DNA from: Spirosoma sp. KCTC 42546
GTDB taxonomy: Bacteria; Bacteroidota; Bacteroidia; Cytophagales; Spirosomataceae
Length of the DNA stretch: 64,000 nt
Direction: 5' to 3'
Assembly: GCF_006965485.1 (NCBI RefSeq)
Contig: NZ_CP041360.1
Location: 2,232,001 to 2,296,000, forward strand
Shown one piece after another: positions 9,001-17,105 of this stretch. Position numbers and translations under genes: made by a program. Below the pieces are notes generated by a model that was not told the origin of the DNA, made no database searches, and was given only the letters and a program-made list of their open reading frames with translations. Numbering within the stretch: the first letter of the stretch is position 1; every line of letters begins with the position of its first letter.

Positions 9001-9591
9001 GGCAATGGGAAAATAGATCAGGGAGCCAACACCCTGGCTGATCACGGCGACCTGAAAGTGATTGGGAACGACCGTGCCCGCTATCGGTATGGCATCAATC
9101 TGGGCGCTACCTGGAATGGAATAGATGTATCGGTGCTGGCGCAGGGTATTTTACGGAAGAACTGGTATCCGGGCAACAATGCCGATAAATTCTGGGGGCC
9201 GTATTCCCGTCCATATTATTCGTTCATACCCGAGAATTTTGAAGCTGATGTCTGGACGCCCACCAATACGGATGCGTATTTCCCGGTCCTGAGAGGCTAT
9301 ACGGCCCTGAATGGGGGAGGTGATTTGAATGCCGCCAATGATCGGTACATCCAGAATGTAGGGTATCTGCGTCTGAAAAATGTGGTGATCGGCTACACCT
9401 TTCCCGAAAGTCTCACCAAGAAAATCTGGATACCCAGAGCCCGTATTTACGTCAGTGGCGAAAATCTGCTGACCTACACACCCCTTCGCTCCAAATACAT
9501 TGACCCTGAGCAACTGGATGGTGATGCCACCAATGGCAGAACGTACCCTATGTCGAAAACAATTTCTGCTGGCCTGAACATCACGTTCTAA
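6025..9591 (+). CDS. SusC/RagA-type TonB-linked outer-membrane receptor with STN domain
   Basis: Outer-membrane active transporter of 1,188 residues. The ATG at 6025 gives a signal peptide (KRLLSLVFSILLSGSLVQA). Then come an STN signalling domain (about residues 30-110, SVSITVDGETVRTVLQQLE), a carboxypeptidase-D-like domain (LSGVVNDFASNQPLPGVSII), a TonB-box-like and plug region with EVVVVGYGTQKKVNLTGAV and LVLIDGIPGD, and a long barrel ending in the family-typical SAGLNITF. The STN domain links it to the FecI/FecR pair upstream. It overlaps no gene; 31 bases separate it from fecR and 21 from susD. Substrate is unknown. Confidence 0.93.
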   Translation: MKRLLSLVFSILLSGSLVQAVPISAQDLMNRSVSITVDGETVRTVLQQLEKAVDVRFVYSPRVIGADKRISISARNERLASVLQRLFTSLDVAWEVVNGQIILKKVNAQTSLLSVPVFRINVPVVFEQPRRLLSGVVNDFASNQPLPGVSIIVKGTTRGTTTDADGRFSLNIPDTGDNLTLSFSFIGYETLEVPVKTNQTALNVALKETHNSLSEVVVVGYGTQKKVNLTGAVTQVLAKELENRPLNNMSQILQGMVPNLNITFSTGQPGQGGNLNVRGETSINGGGPLVLIDGIPGDINRINPADVESVSVLKDAAASAIYGARGAFGVILVTTKTAKNGKTTISYSNNFGWSAPTVSTKFLTNGYEYVRMNDEAFTRATGNSYTRYSEEDYKELEARRFDKVENPARPWTVVKNVNGKDIYNYYGNYDWWNTLFNTTEPSKQHNINLSGGTDKVNYFLSGSIFEKDGIMKINTDKFTSYTLRSKINAQLTPWLKVGSNIQYFDSRYTYPGLEGGANANFVGITVHALPAYAPTNPDGTATYNTLKNNYSIGDGLYANLLKGVAGGEKKVHELTAINSVTIDFTKNWNLVANYSYSFYIADDWYRSAVAQYSIQPGILATVPNYNTDQYRKTMWFDPTNVTNLYSSYNHTFGKHYVGATAGINYESRKHQRLFGARKNLLSESLNDLNLGTGEQLSAGDSYQYSLFGAFYRLNYDYVGKYLLEVNGRYDGTSRFGEGRRYGFFPSVSAGWRLSEESFFEPLKHVVDNLKIRASYGTLGNQLPSNTNSASFYPYIPIMPTAQSSWITNGQKLTYVNNPNPISPDLTWEKATTSNLGLDAGLLKNRLNLSLDAYIRNTTGMLVPGQVLPSVYGATVPTKNAGDLQTKGFELSIGWRDQVKVAGKALAYNASFILSDSKSTITKYDNPNKILSSRYEGQTIGDIWGYSIAGFFKTNEEAQAYTVDQTIVNKQRLSAPGDWSKLQAGDLKFIDVDGNGKIDQGANTLADHGDLKVIGNDRARYRYGINLGATWNGIDVSVLAQGILRKNWYPGNNADKFWGPYSRPYYSFIPENFEADVWTPTNTDAYFPVLRGYTALNGGGDLNAANDRYIQNVGYLRLKNVVIGYTFPESLTKKIWIPRARIYVSGENLLTYTPLRSKYIDPEQLDGDATNGRTYPMSKTISAGLNITF

Positions 9592-9612
9592 ACTGATTTA
9601 CTCCGTAAGTAG

Positions 9613-11343
9613 ATGAAAAAAATACTAAGTCTCCTGGCCGTAGCCATTGGTCTGGCCGCCTGCGATCTGAATCTGGTACCTCAGGATGCCATTTCGCCGG
9701 AAACGTTTTTCAAGACTGAAAATGACCTTCTGCTCTATACAAATTCGTTTTACAACGCCCTGCCTTCTGCCGAGGATGTGTATAATGAGGACGTAGACAA
9801 TGTGGTGAAGAATAGCCTTCGCGACGAATTACAGGGAACGCGCGTCGTACCCACCAGTGGGGGAGGCTGGAGCTGGACTCCGTTACGAAATATCAACTAT
9901 TTTCTGGCCAACTCAGCGAAATGTCCCGATGCCAAAGCGGTCGCTAAATACAATGGGTTGGCCCGTTTCTTTCGCGCCTACTTTTACTTTGGGATGGTAA
10001 AACGGTTTGGTGATGTGCCCTGGTATTCGAAAACGATCGAGGTATCGGATCAGGACATGCTGACCAAAGCGCGCGACCCCCGTACGATGGTTATGGACTC
10101 GGTTATGGCGGATATCGATTATGCTATTGCCTACCTCGATGGCTCCCGACAGGTGAACACCATTACCAAATGGACCGCCCTTGCCCTGAAGTCCAGAATG
10201 GCTTTATACGAAGGAACCTTTCGGAAGTACCATCCCGAATTCAATCTGCCGGGAGCCGATAAATTTCTGGATGAATGCATTGCCGCATCGGAGAATCTAA
10301 TGACGAACAGTGGGTATACGATCTACAAAGCCACGCCAGCTACGGCCTACGGCAAACTGTTCTCGTCCGACAATGCCATTCCGGATGAGGTCATTCTGGC
10401 GCGGGATTTCAGCGATGAATTACAGGTTTATCATAACCTGAACTACTACACCATGACGGCATCGTACGGAAAACCCGGTCTGGAGAAGAAGTTGGTGAAC
10501 AGCTACTTAATGGCCGATGGGTCGCGGTTCACGGATATCAAGGGGTACGAAACCATGCAGTTTTATGAGGAAGTGCAAAACCGCGATCCCCGGTTGTCGC
10601 AAACCATCCGAACACCAGGCTATACCCGAATTGGTGAAACTGCCCAGTTGACTTCAGAGTTTGGTGCGACCGTGACGGGCTATCAACTGATCAAGTTCGT
10701 TTCGGCTCCAAAGTGGGATACCTTCAGCAAGGACATTACCGACATGCCCATTTTCCGGTATGCCGAGGTGCTCCTGAATTTTGCGGAAGCCAAAGCCGAA
10801 CGCGGCACCTTAACCCAGGCCGACCTGGACCGATCCACCAAACTTACCCGCGACCGGGTGGGTATGCCCAACATCAATCTGACGACTGCCAACGCGAACC
10901 CCGATCCCTACCAGGCGCAACAGTACACGCAGTTAAGTGGGAGTAATACAGGCGTCATTCTGGAAATTCGGCGGGAACGGCGCGTTGAACTGGTGATGGA
11001 AAATTTCTTCCGCTGGGATGATATCATTCGCTGGAAGGAAGGCCAACTGCTAACCAAAACATTCAAGGGCATGTATTTTCCTGGGCCTGGAAATTACGAT
11101 CTGGACAAAAATGGTAAAATTGATCTGGTTATCTACGAGGGAACGAAGCCAGCCGTGGCGGGTGCGCAGTTTCTTAAATTGGGTAGCGAAATACTGCTGG
11201 AAAATGGCAACAAAGGCGGCAACATCGTGGTGAACGGACACATCAACAAGAAATTCAACGAAGCCCGTGATTACCTGTATCCCATTCCCACCCAAGAGCG
11301 TTTACTGAACCCCAAACTGACGCAGAATCCAAACTGGGAGTAA
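9613..11343 (+). CDS. SusD/RagB-family nutrient-binding outer-membrane lipoprotein
   Basis: Surface lipoprotein of 576 residues that caps the SusC barrel and captures substrate. The lipobox is ...IGLAAC with the modified cysteine near residue 17, followed by DLNLVPQDAISPETFF, the standard SusD start. A helical TPR-like body includes NGLARFFRAYFYFGMVKRFGDVPWY and the late motif EIRRERRVELVMENFFRWDDIIRW. The C terminus has YPIPTQERLLNPKLTQNPNW, again standard. It follows susC directly and is the last gene before a hairpin, so susCD form the core of the operon. Ligand cannot be predicted, but the two genes downstream encode phosphoesterase-type proteins. Confidence 0.93.
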   Translation: MKKILSLLAVAIGLAACDLNLVPQDAISPETFFKTENDLLLYTNSFYNALPSAEDVYNEDVDNVVKNSLRDELQGTRVVPTSGGGWSWTPLRNINYFLANSAKCPDAKAVAKYNGLARFFRAYFYFGMVKRFGDVPWYSKTIEVSDQDMLTKARDPRTMVMDSVMADIDYAIAYLDGSRQVNTITKWTALALKSRMALYEGTFRKYHPEFNLPGADKFLDECIAASENLMTNSGYTIYKATPATAYGKLFSSDNAIPDEVILARDFSDELQVYHNLNYYTMTASYGKPGLEKKLVNSYLMADGSRFTDIKGYETMQFYEEVQNRDPRLSQTIRTPGYTRIGETAQLTSEFGATVTGYQLIKFVSAPKWDTFSKDITDMPIFRYAEVLLNFAEAKAERGTLTQADLDRSTKLTRDRVGMPNINLTTANANPDPYQAQQYTQLSGSNTGVILEIRRERRVELVMENFFRWDDIIRWKEGQLLTKTFKGMYFPGPGNYDLDKNGKIDLVIYEGTKPAVAGAQFLKLGSEILLENGNKGGNIVVNGHINKKFNEARDYLYPIPTQERLLNPKLTQNPNWE

Positions 11344-11375
11344 TCAATTCCGTAAAACCACTTTCGTATAGAACT

Positions 11376-11407
11376 ATCCAGTTTGTGGGTTTACCTGCAA
11401 ACTGGAT
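11376..11407 (+). terminator. hairpin downstream of susD
   Basis: Arms ATCCAGTTTG (11376-11385) and CAAACTGGAT (11398-11407) pair perfectly over a 12-base loop, 32 bases after the susD stop. No T-run follows, so it may be a processing or 3'-end stabilising hairpin rather than a classical intrinsic terminator. Confidence 0.5.
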
Positions 11408-11468
11408 ATAGTTAACCAGATTCCCGTTCTCGTTCTCGTTAGTTATCAACAGCTAACTACCTTAACCT

Positions 11469-11600
11469 CCCTGTTCTCGCTCGGCTTTGCCGAGTGAGGG
11501 GTATTTTTTTTACGGCCTCTGGCCGGCGAATTATATCCAAAACGGGCCAGAGGCCCTTGAACTAATACCCCTCACTCGGCATAGCCAAGCGAGAACGGGG
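11469..11600. repeat. large palindromic element E2 between susD and the phosphoesterase genes
   Basis: Arms of 37 bp at 11469-11505 and 11564-11600 pair with three mismatches. Each arm contains its own small hairpin (CTCGGCTTTGCCGAG in the left arm). The 58-base centre again folds, with GGCCTCTGGCC near 11514-11524 facing GGGCCAGAGGCCC near 11544-11556. The structure is therefore nested at three levels. An eight-base T-run at 11504-11511 directly follows the left arm, so the left half alone could terminate transcription after susD. It occupies most of a 355-base gap that otherwise shows no gene. Confidence 0.75.
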
Positions 11601-11698
11601 AACGGGAGCCTCTGATACGACAACCGATTTTTGATTTCACCCCATCCCATATCTACCTTAGTTATTAACTACCAACTCCCTTAACCTCTTCATATACC

Positions 11699-12925
11699 AT
11701 GCTTTCGGATAGACGATTGTTTCTTGAAAAAATGGCGCAGCTTGGCACGCTTAGCCTGATGCCCATTGCGCCAAGTTTAGCGGATAACGCAGTTGCCGCA
11801 CCAGTGGAAGAGAAAAACCATTTCGTGGCGGGCCCTTACCTTCAACATATAGGCACTCACGAGGTGACCATCATGTGGATTACGCACAAAAACTGCTTCA
11901 GCTGGGTTGAATACGGAGCCGGAACCTATACCAGTAAGCGGGAATTTGGCTATAATAATGGGTTGATCGAAGCCAATAACCGCATCAATAAAATTACGCT
12001 GTCGGGCCTGGATCCGGGTACCGATCACAAATACAAGATCGTTTCGACCGAGATCCTGGGCTACAAAGGCTCGAAGGTTGAGTTTGGGGAGACCATTAGC
12101 AGCCCGCTGTACGGCTTTAAAACACCGGCAGAAAATGAAGAGGAATTCAGGATGGTGGTGTTCAACGATATTCACGATCGGCCTCAGATCATCCCTCAAC
12201 TGCTTTACCGACATGGCTATACGGGCAACAAACGGGACTATGATTTCGTCGTGTTCAACGGCGACTGCTTCGATTGGGTTACCGAAGAAAGCCAGGTAGT
12301 CGATCACCTGATTAAACCGTCGGTCGATATTTTTGCAGCCGAACTTCCCTTCATTCTGACGCAGGGGAATCATGAATGCCGGGGCAGTTTTTCCCGACAT
12401 CTGCCCGCCTACTTTGCTTATCCTGACGAGAAGTACTATTATGCATTTACCCGTGGACCAGTCCGGTTCGTTATCCTGGACTCGGGCGAGGATAAAGGCG
12501 ATGATAGCGTTGAATATGGTGGCTTGTCGGCCTTTGATCGGTACCGGGAAACGCAGAAAAAGTGGCTGGAAAAGGAAATTGACAGCGCCGAGTTTAAAAA
12601 AGCGCCCTTCCGAATTGTTCTGATTCATATCTCGCCCTACCATTCCGGCGACTGGCATGGACCGATGCACGGTCGTGAAGTGTTCGGGCCGTTGTTGAAC
12701 AAAGCCAAAATCGACCTTCAGATTTCGGGGCATACGCATCGCTACGGGACTCATGATCCTGATGCAATGCATAATTACCCCATCGTTATTGGGGGTGGTC
12801 CGCTGGAAGGCAACCGGACGTTGATCAAGCTACACGCTACGGCCAAAGAACTGAATCTGAAAATGATTCGCGACGATGGGGAAGTGGTTAGCAAGTATAC
12901 AATCCCTAAAAAGGCGAAGGCATAA
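11699..12925 (+). CDS. exported calcineurin-like metallophosphoesterase (purple acid phosphatase-like)
   Basis: Metal-dependent phosphoesterase of 408 residues. An N-terminal leader (about residues 1-30) is followed by a fibronectin-like domain (GPYLQHIGTHEVTIMWIT, LSGLDPGTDHKYKI) like the N domain of purple acid phosphatases. The catalytic domain shows all metal motifs: FNDIHD (157-159), GDCFDW (188-), GNHE (223-226), HISPYH and SGHTHRYG near the end. With the exonuclease/phosphatase-family gene 36 bases downstream and the SusCD pair upstream, it may process a phosphorylated substrate outside the cytoplasm. Substrate is not determined. Confidence 0.88.
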   Translation: MLSDRRLFLEKMAQLGTLSLMPIAPSLADNAVAAPVEEKNHFVAGPYLQHIGTHEVTIMWITHKNCFSWVEYGAGTYTSKREFGYNNGLIEANNRINKITLSGLDPGTDHKYKIVSTEILGYKGSKVEFGETISSPLYGFKTPAENEEEFRMVVFNDIHDRPQIIPQLLYRHGYTGNKRDYDFVVFNGDCFDWVTEESQVVDHLIKPSVDIFAAELPFILTQGNHECRGSFSRHLPAYFAYPDEKYYYAFTRGPVRFVILDSGEDKGDDSVEYGGLSAFDRYRETQKKWLEKEIDSAEFKKAPFRIVLIHISPYHSGDWHGPMHGREVFGPLLNKAKIDLQISGHTHRYGTHDPDAMHNYPIVIGGGPLEGNRTLIKLHATAKELNLKMIRDDGEVVSKYTIPKKAKA

Positions 12926-12961
12926 AAAGAACGAAATCAACTTACTCACAACAAGATCTGT

Positions 12962-13759
12962 ATGAAAACCCTTATTGGCTTGCTCTTTATCCTCGTTTCC
13001 AGTGCTACCTACGCCAGCGAAGGGCCTTCTGCACAGAAGCTCAAAAAGCTCAGGGTGATGACCTATAACATTCATCATTGTAATCCACCATCGGCCGGAG
13101 CTAAAATTGATGTGGAGGCCGTTGCCCGCGTTATCACGAAGGAAAAACCAGATTTCGTGGCCTTACAGGAGGTCGATGTCAATACGGAGCGATCGGGGAA
13201 AGGACTCCATCAGGCAAAAGAACTCGCTCGGTTAACGGGAATGCATTACTTTTTTTCGAAGGCCATCGACCATCAGGGGGGCGATTATGGCGTGGCGGTC
13301 CTGTCCAGATTCCCCATTCTCGACTCAACGCGATTGATCCTGCCGATCGACCCTGCCATTGGTGGAGAAACCAGAACGATAGCCGCCATAACCGTGGAGG
13401 TATCGAACGGAAAAAAAATCATCTTTGCCAGCACCCATCTCGATTTGAAAGAACCCAACCGACTCACGCAATCGGAGTTGATCATAAAGCTGTTTAAGGA
13501 GTCCGGTCTGCCCGTGATTCTGGGGGGTGATTTTAATGCCCAGCCTGATAGCAAAGTTATTGGCCTGCTGGATCAGAATTTTACCCGAAGTTGTCAGGAG
13601 TGCAAGCCCACCATTCCGGTTAACGAGCCAAATCGTGTGATTGATTTTATCATGTTCAAACCCGATGGTACGTTTAAAAGCCTGTCAACTCACGTGATTG
13701 ACGAGCAATACGCATCAGACCACCTGCCGGTTGTGGCAGAGTTGCAGGTAAACGAATAG
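12962..13759 (+). CDS. secreted endonuclease/exonuclease/phosphatase-family protein
   Basis: A 265-residue member of the EEP fold (DNase I, sphingomyelinase and inositol-phosphate phosphatase superfamily). It starts with a signal peptide (KTLIGLLFILVSSATYA). Catalytic signatures are RVMTYNIHH near 40, FVALQEVD near 65, HLDLK near 160, GGDFNAQPDS near 190 and the terminal SDHLPVVAEL. It follows the metallophosphoesterase by 36 bases in the same direction and is likely co-transcribed. Members of this clade act on phosphodiesters or phosphomonoesters; whether the substrate is nucleic acid, phospholipid or sugar phosphate cannot be told. Confidence 0.87.
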   Translation: MKTLIGLLFILVSSATYASEGPSAQKLKKLRVMTYNIHHCNPPSAGAKIDVEAVARVITKEKPDFVALQEVDVNTERSGKGLHQAKELARLTGMHYFFSKAIDHQGGDYGVAVLSRFPILDSTRLILPIDPAIGGETRTIAAITVEVSNGKKIIFASTHLDLKEPNRLTQSELIIKLFKESGLPVILGGDFNAQPDSKVIGLLDQNFTRSCQECKPTIPVNEPNRVIDFIMFKPDGTFKSLSTHVIDEQYASDHLPVVAELQVNE

Positions 13760-13817
13760 TGAGGCCGTTCCAGGAAGGACCACCCACTGAGAAAAATGAC
13801 CTAAGCAGACCATTGAA

Positions 13818-14255
13818 ATGGAAATTGAACAACTATCAAAAGCCAATCTAACTGACTTGGTTAGACTGGTTCTGGAGCTTTGGACTGACTGTGTGTTTGA
13901 GGAGGAATATGATAACTACGAACGAATGTTGATGTCGGATACTGAAATTTGTTATCTCCTTAAAGAACAGGAAACATACATCGCCTTTATCCATCTAACC
14001 AGTCGCACAGACTATGTTGAAGGCGCAACCGACTATCCAGTTGCGTACATTGAAGCCCTATATGTAAAACCTACGTATCAACAGCTTGGCATTGGTAAAA
14101 AATTAGTAAGCGCAGGCGAAAATTGGAGTAGACAAAAAGGGTGTAAGCAACTTGCCTCGGATACCGAACTAACTAATTCAAGTGCTATCGACTTTCATAA
14201 ACGTATCGGATTTGACGAAGTAAATCGTATCGTTTGCTTTGTCAAAGAGCTATGA
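13818..14255 (+). CDS. GNAT acetyltransferase resembling aminoglycoside 6'-N-acetyltransferase AAC(6')-I
   Basis: A 145-residue GNAT protein. It matches the AAC(6')-I layout through its length: the opening MEIEQLSKANL, then YVEGATDYPVAYIEALYVKP, the acetyl-CoA loop YQQLGIGKKLV, WSRQKGCKQLASDTE, and the end HKRIGFDEVNRIVCFVK. In AAC(6')-I enzymes the corresponding blocks are DYVNG..SPV.FLEG.FV.P, RQRG.AK.L, KGC.E.ASDT and .LGFEE..RV..Y.K. It stands alone between the phosphoesterase genes and a carboxylesterase. No mobile element is next to it, so it appears to be an intrinsic chromosomal gene; actual drug acetylation is unproven. Confidence 0.75.
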   Translation: MEIEQLSKANLTDLVRLVLELWTDCVFEEEYDNYERMLMSDTEICYLLKEQETYIAFIHLTSRTDYVEGATDYPVAYIEALYVKPTYQQLGIGKKLVSAGENWSRQKGCKQLASDTELTNSSAIDFHKRIGFDEVNRIVCFVKEL

Positions 14256-14455
14256 TAAAAACGGTTTATTCAATAGTAGCCTAACTATAAGCACCTAAGG
14301 TGGGTGAGCAAAAGGTAGATGCCTTTGTGGTAGTCATCTCTACTGATAATCAGCAATAAATCTCTTGGTCAGGAATAGTAAAAATGCCCCATTATGTCCC
14401 TTTTACGGTAAGCTCATCAGTGAGATTTTCCTTACCTTCTAACAGATAGACGAAG

Positions 14456-16114
14456 ATGAAACCGTCAAGACGAAATTTTCTACAATCACTCGGAGTTGGC
14501 GTGGCCAGTTTGGGTGTAGCTCAGCCAACTACCGCTGCTGGCTTGAAACCCCCTAAAACGGCAAAGCCAGCAGGAGACGATCAGGTTTTATTAGTGGGAG
14601 ACAAGATTGCCATTGCCAATACGGAACATGGGAAAGTCAGAGGGTTTATTCTTCGGGGTATTCATCAATTCCTGGGCATACCTTACGGTGCGGATACGTC
14701 AGGGAAAAACCGGTTCATGCCTCCCCAAAAACCAACCGCCTGGACTGATATTCGTCCGGCCCTCTGGTGGGGAAACTCCGCGCCCCAGATCATGGAAAAG
14801 CGGTACGCCAATGTCTATGCCTCGTTTGTTGACCATTGGAACTATGACGACGTATCGGAAGACTGCCTGAAACTGAATGTCTGGACGCCAGCCCCGGATA
14901 CCCAGAAACGGCCCGTCATCGTCTGGCTGCACGGGGGCGGATTCGTGAATGGGAATGCGATCGAACAGGATGGGTATCATGGCGAGAATATTTCCCGACT
15001 GGGTAATGTCGTTTTCTGTTCGATCAACCACCGTCTCGGCTCCCTGGGCTACAGTGATCTGAAAGCGGCTGGTGGCCACGCAGCATCCGGTAATGTAGGC
15101 AATCTGGATATGGTGGCAGCCCTCGAATGGGTCAAAAACAATATTGCTAATTTCGGTGGCGATCCAAACAATGTAACCATCATTGGCCAGTCGGGGGGAG
15201 GAGCCAAGGTGACGACCCTCATGAATATGCCCTCTGCGAAAGGGTTGTTTCATAAGGCTGTTGCGTTGAGCGGTAGTTCGCTGGCTGGCACTAATAAGGA
15301 ATACGCCGAAAAATTAGGGCTGAAAGTTATGGAAGAGGCTGGCCTCAAGCCCGGCGAAATCGACAAGCTTCAGCAGATTCCCTGGCGGGAGTACATCGAC
15401 ATCGCCAATAGGGCGGTCGAGAAAATGGCCGACGATGCCAAAAAGATGGGTATCCAACGGGGAGGCTATTCGCCCGTGGCCGACGGAACGTACCTGAACC
15501 AGGGTACATTTTTCACAGACCCGAATCACTTCTCGGCCAACATTCCGCTGATGATCTGCTCCACCTTTCATGAGCAAAATCCCGACCGGACAGATGCATC
15601 TCTGGAAAGCATTTCGCTGGAGGGCGTGAAGGAGAAAATCAAGCCGCGTTTTGGCGATAAGACCAGCGACATCGTGGATGCCTACGCAAAGAACTTCCCA
15701 AAGGCGCGTCCCATCGAGATTTGGGCCTTAATTGTGTCTAACCGAAAGAACGCCATTGCCACCGCCGATGCGAAAGCATCGGGGCAAAAGGCACCTGTTT
15801 ATGTGGCCTGGTTTGGCTGGCAACCCCCGCTGTTCGATGGTCGGATGCGGGCGTTCCACTGCGACGATATCTGCTTCTGGTTCTACAATACCGATCTGAT
15901 GCTGACCCACACAGGTGGCGGCAAACGACCCCGAACCTTATCGGAAAAGATGGCAGGTTCCTTCCTGAATTTTGTAAAAACCGGCAATCCAAACGGGGGC
16001 GGCTTACCCAACTGGAAGCCCTATACCGTTCAAAACGGCGAAACCATGATTCTGGATGATACCTCCGCGCTGGTCAATGATCCAGACCGGGAAGCCCGTA
16101 AAGCGTTGACGTAG
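14456..16114 (+). CDS. Tat-exported type-B carboxylesterase
   Basis: A 552-residue carboxylesterase/lipase of the cholinesterase-like (PnbA) family. MKPSRRNFLQSLGVGVASLG is a twin-arginine signal. Motifs are the family opening HGKVRGFILRGIHQFLGIPYG, SEDCLKLNVWTP, the oxyanion loop HGGGF (159-163) and the nucleophile GQSGGGAK with Ser246. A late FHCDDICFWF provides the histidine region, and SFLNFVKTGNPNGGGLPNW is the usual end. The elbow is GQSGGG rather than GESAG. It is preceded by a 200-base non-coding gap and followed by a strong hairpin. Confidence 0.88.
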   Translation: MKPSRRNFLQSLGVGVASLGVAQPTTAAGLKPPKTAKPAGDDQVLLVGDKIAIANTEHGKVRGFILRGIHQFLGIPYGADTSGKNRFMPPQKPTAWTDIRPALWWGNSAPQIMEKRYANVYASFVDHWNYDDVSEDCLKLNVWTPAPDTQKRPVIVWLHGGGFVNGNAIEQDGYHGENISRLGNVVFCSINHRLGSLGYSDLKAAGGHAASGNVGNLDMVAALEWVKNNIANFGGDPNNVTIIGQSGGGAKVTTLMNMPSAKGLFHKAVALSGSSLAGTNKEYAEKLGLKVMEEAGLKPGEIDKLQQIPWREYIDIANRAVEKMADDAKKMGIQRGGYSPVADGTYLNQGTFFTDPNHFSANIPLMICSTFHEQNPDRTDASLESISLEGVKEKIKPRFGDKTSDIVDAYAKNFPKARPIEIWALIVSNRKNAIATADAKASGQKAPVYVAWFGWQPPLFDGRMRAFHCDDICFWFYNTDLMLTHTGGGKRPRTLSEKMAGSFLNFVKTGNPNGGGLPNWKPYTVQNGETMILDDTSALVNDPDREARKALT

Positions 16115-16162
16115 CCTGTAGAATAGCTGTGTGCTACACGCAGCGTAGATTACTAGTTAAGA

Positions 16163-16218
16163 AACCAGCCAGTCTGTTGACCACCGCATTGCAAGAGCGG
16201 CAACAGGCTGGCTGGCTT
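16163..16218. terminator. bidirectional hairpin between convergent genes
   Basis: AACCAGCCAGTCTGTTG (from 16163) pairs with CAACAGGCTGGCTGGCTT (16201-16218) with two mismatches; a CCGC/GCGG pair lies in the loop. It sits between the carboxylesterase and the convergent SDR gene. The arms contain tandem CCAG words but the element is much more GC-rich than the E-class palindromes. The rest of the gap up to 16306 shows nothing recognisable. Confidence 0.6.
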
Positions 16219-16306
16219 AGTATACCACCCAATAACCGGGTCCTGCGAAGCGGATACCTGGAGTACCAGCCTCATGTCGCCATTTGTTTTGTAGATTCAT
16301 TCATGT

Positions 16307-17092
16307 TCAGCGTTTCACCCAAAATGGCATTCCTTTCTGTAGGCTCGATTCGGTTGCTACGCCATCTCCAGACACGATAAATACGTTCCCTTCTGCTGCT
16401 TCAGGCCATTTCCCGGACAAGGCCACAACGGCCTGCGCAACCTCTTCTTTGGTCTGGGCCAACGTCATGCTGGCAACAAATTCGGCTTCAGAAATGCCCA
16501 GAAAGTCCGCGTATTTGGGTATTACAAGTTCCCCGGTGCCGGTTCCTTTCATCAGACGCCAGGGGACGAGGGTCAGGAAGCGAAGACCAAGCGCAAGCCG
16601 ATTTGAGGCTAGCTGGGCGTAGTTTGCCAAAAACATCTGCATTCGTTTGGCTCCCGCATAACCGCCCGAAATGGGGGAGCCCCCAATGCCTGCTCCACTG
16701 GAAATGAACAGGATCATAGTCTCTGGCTTGACCGGAGTCGTTAGTGCGTATTGCGTAATCAGAAACGACGCTTTTACATCGGTAGTCCAGTTCGTGCTGA
16801 AGGTGTCCCAGTCCAGTTCATACACAGGCTGGGTCGGTGGTACTGCGCCTGCTGCCAATACCACCACATCGGGTGACTCTTGAAATACCAGCTCAATTGT
16901 AGCCCTATCCGTTGTGTCGGCGTTAAGCGTGCGCACGGTCGGAAAGGCACTGACAAGGTCGGCAAGCGATTGCGGGTTTCTTCCTACTACGAGCACATCG
17001 GCGGACTCCTGAACAAGAGCCGCAACGATGGCATGGCCCGTGCCACGATTACCGCCGATGACCACCACTTTTTTTCCTGTTAAATTTTCCAT
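16307..17092 (-). CDS. short-chain dehydrogenase/reductase
   Basis: An SDR-family NAD(P)-dependent oxidoreductase of 261 residues from ATG 17092 (a TTG two codons upstream is less likely). The cofactor loop is GGNRGTGHA near residues 12-20, NADTT near 60 gives the adenine contact, and VVLAAGAV matches the NNAG-type strand. The active site Ser is in SSGAGIG and Tyr-x-x-x-Lys is in GGYAGAKRM. It lies 13 bases after the SRPBCC gene on the same strand, so the two probably form one transcript. The AraC-type regulator divergent from them is a likely controller. Substrate is unknown. Confidence 0.85.
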   Translation of the reverse strand: MENLTGKKVVVIGGNRGTGHAIVAALVQESADVLVVGRNPQSLADLVSAFPTVRTLNADTTDRATIELVFQESPDVVVLAAGAVPPTQPVYELDWDTFSTNWTTDVKASFLITQYALTTPVKPETMILFISSGAGIGGSPISGGYAGAKRMQMFLANYAQLASNRLALGLRFLTLVPWRLMKGTGTGELVIPKYADFLGISEAEFVASMTLAQTKEEVAQAVVALSGKWPEAAEGNVFIVSGDGVATESSLQKGMPFWVKR

Positions 17093-17105
17093 AAACAATA
17101 GGGGG

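Noticed and set aside
11777..12772. 331-codon minus-strand frame inside the metallophosphoesterase
   Set aside because: Antisense to complete phosphoesterase motifs; no recognisable domain.
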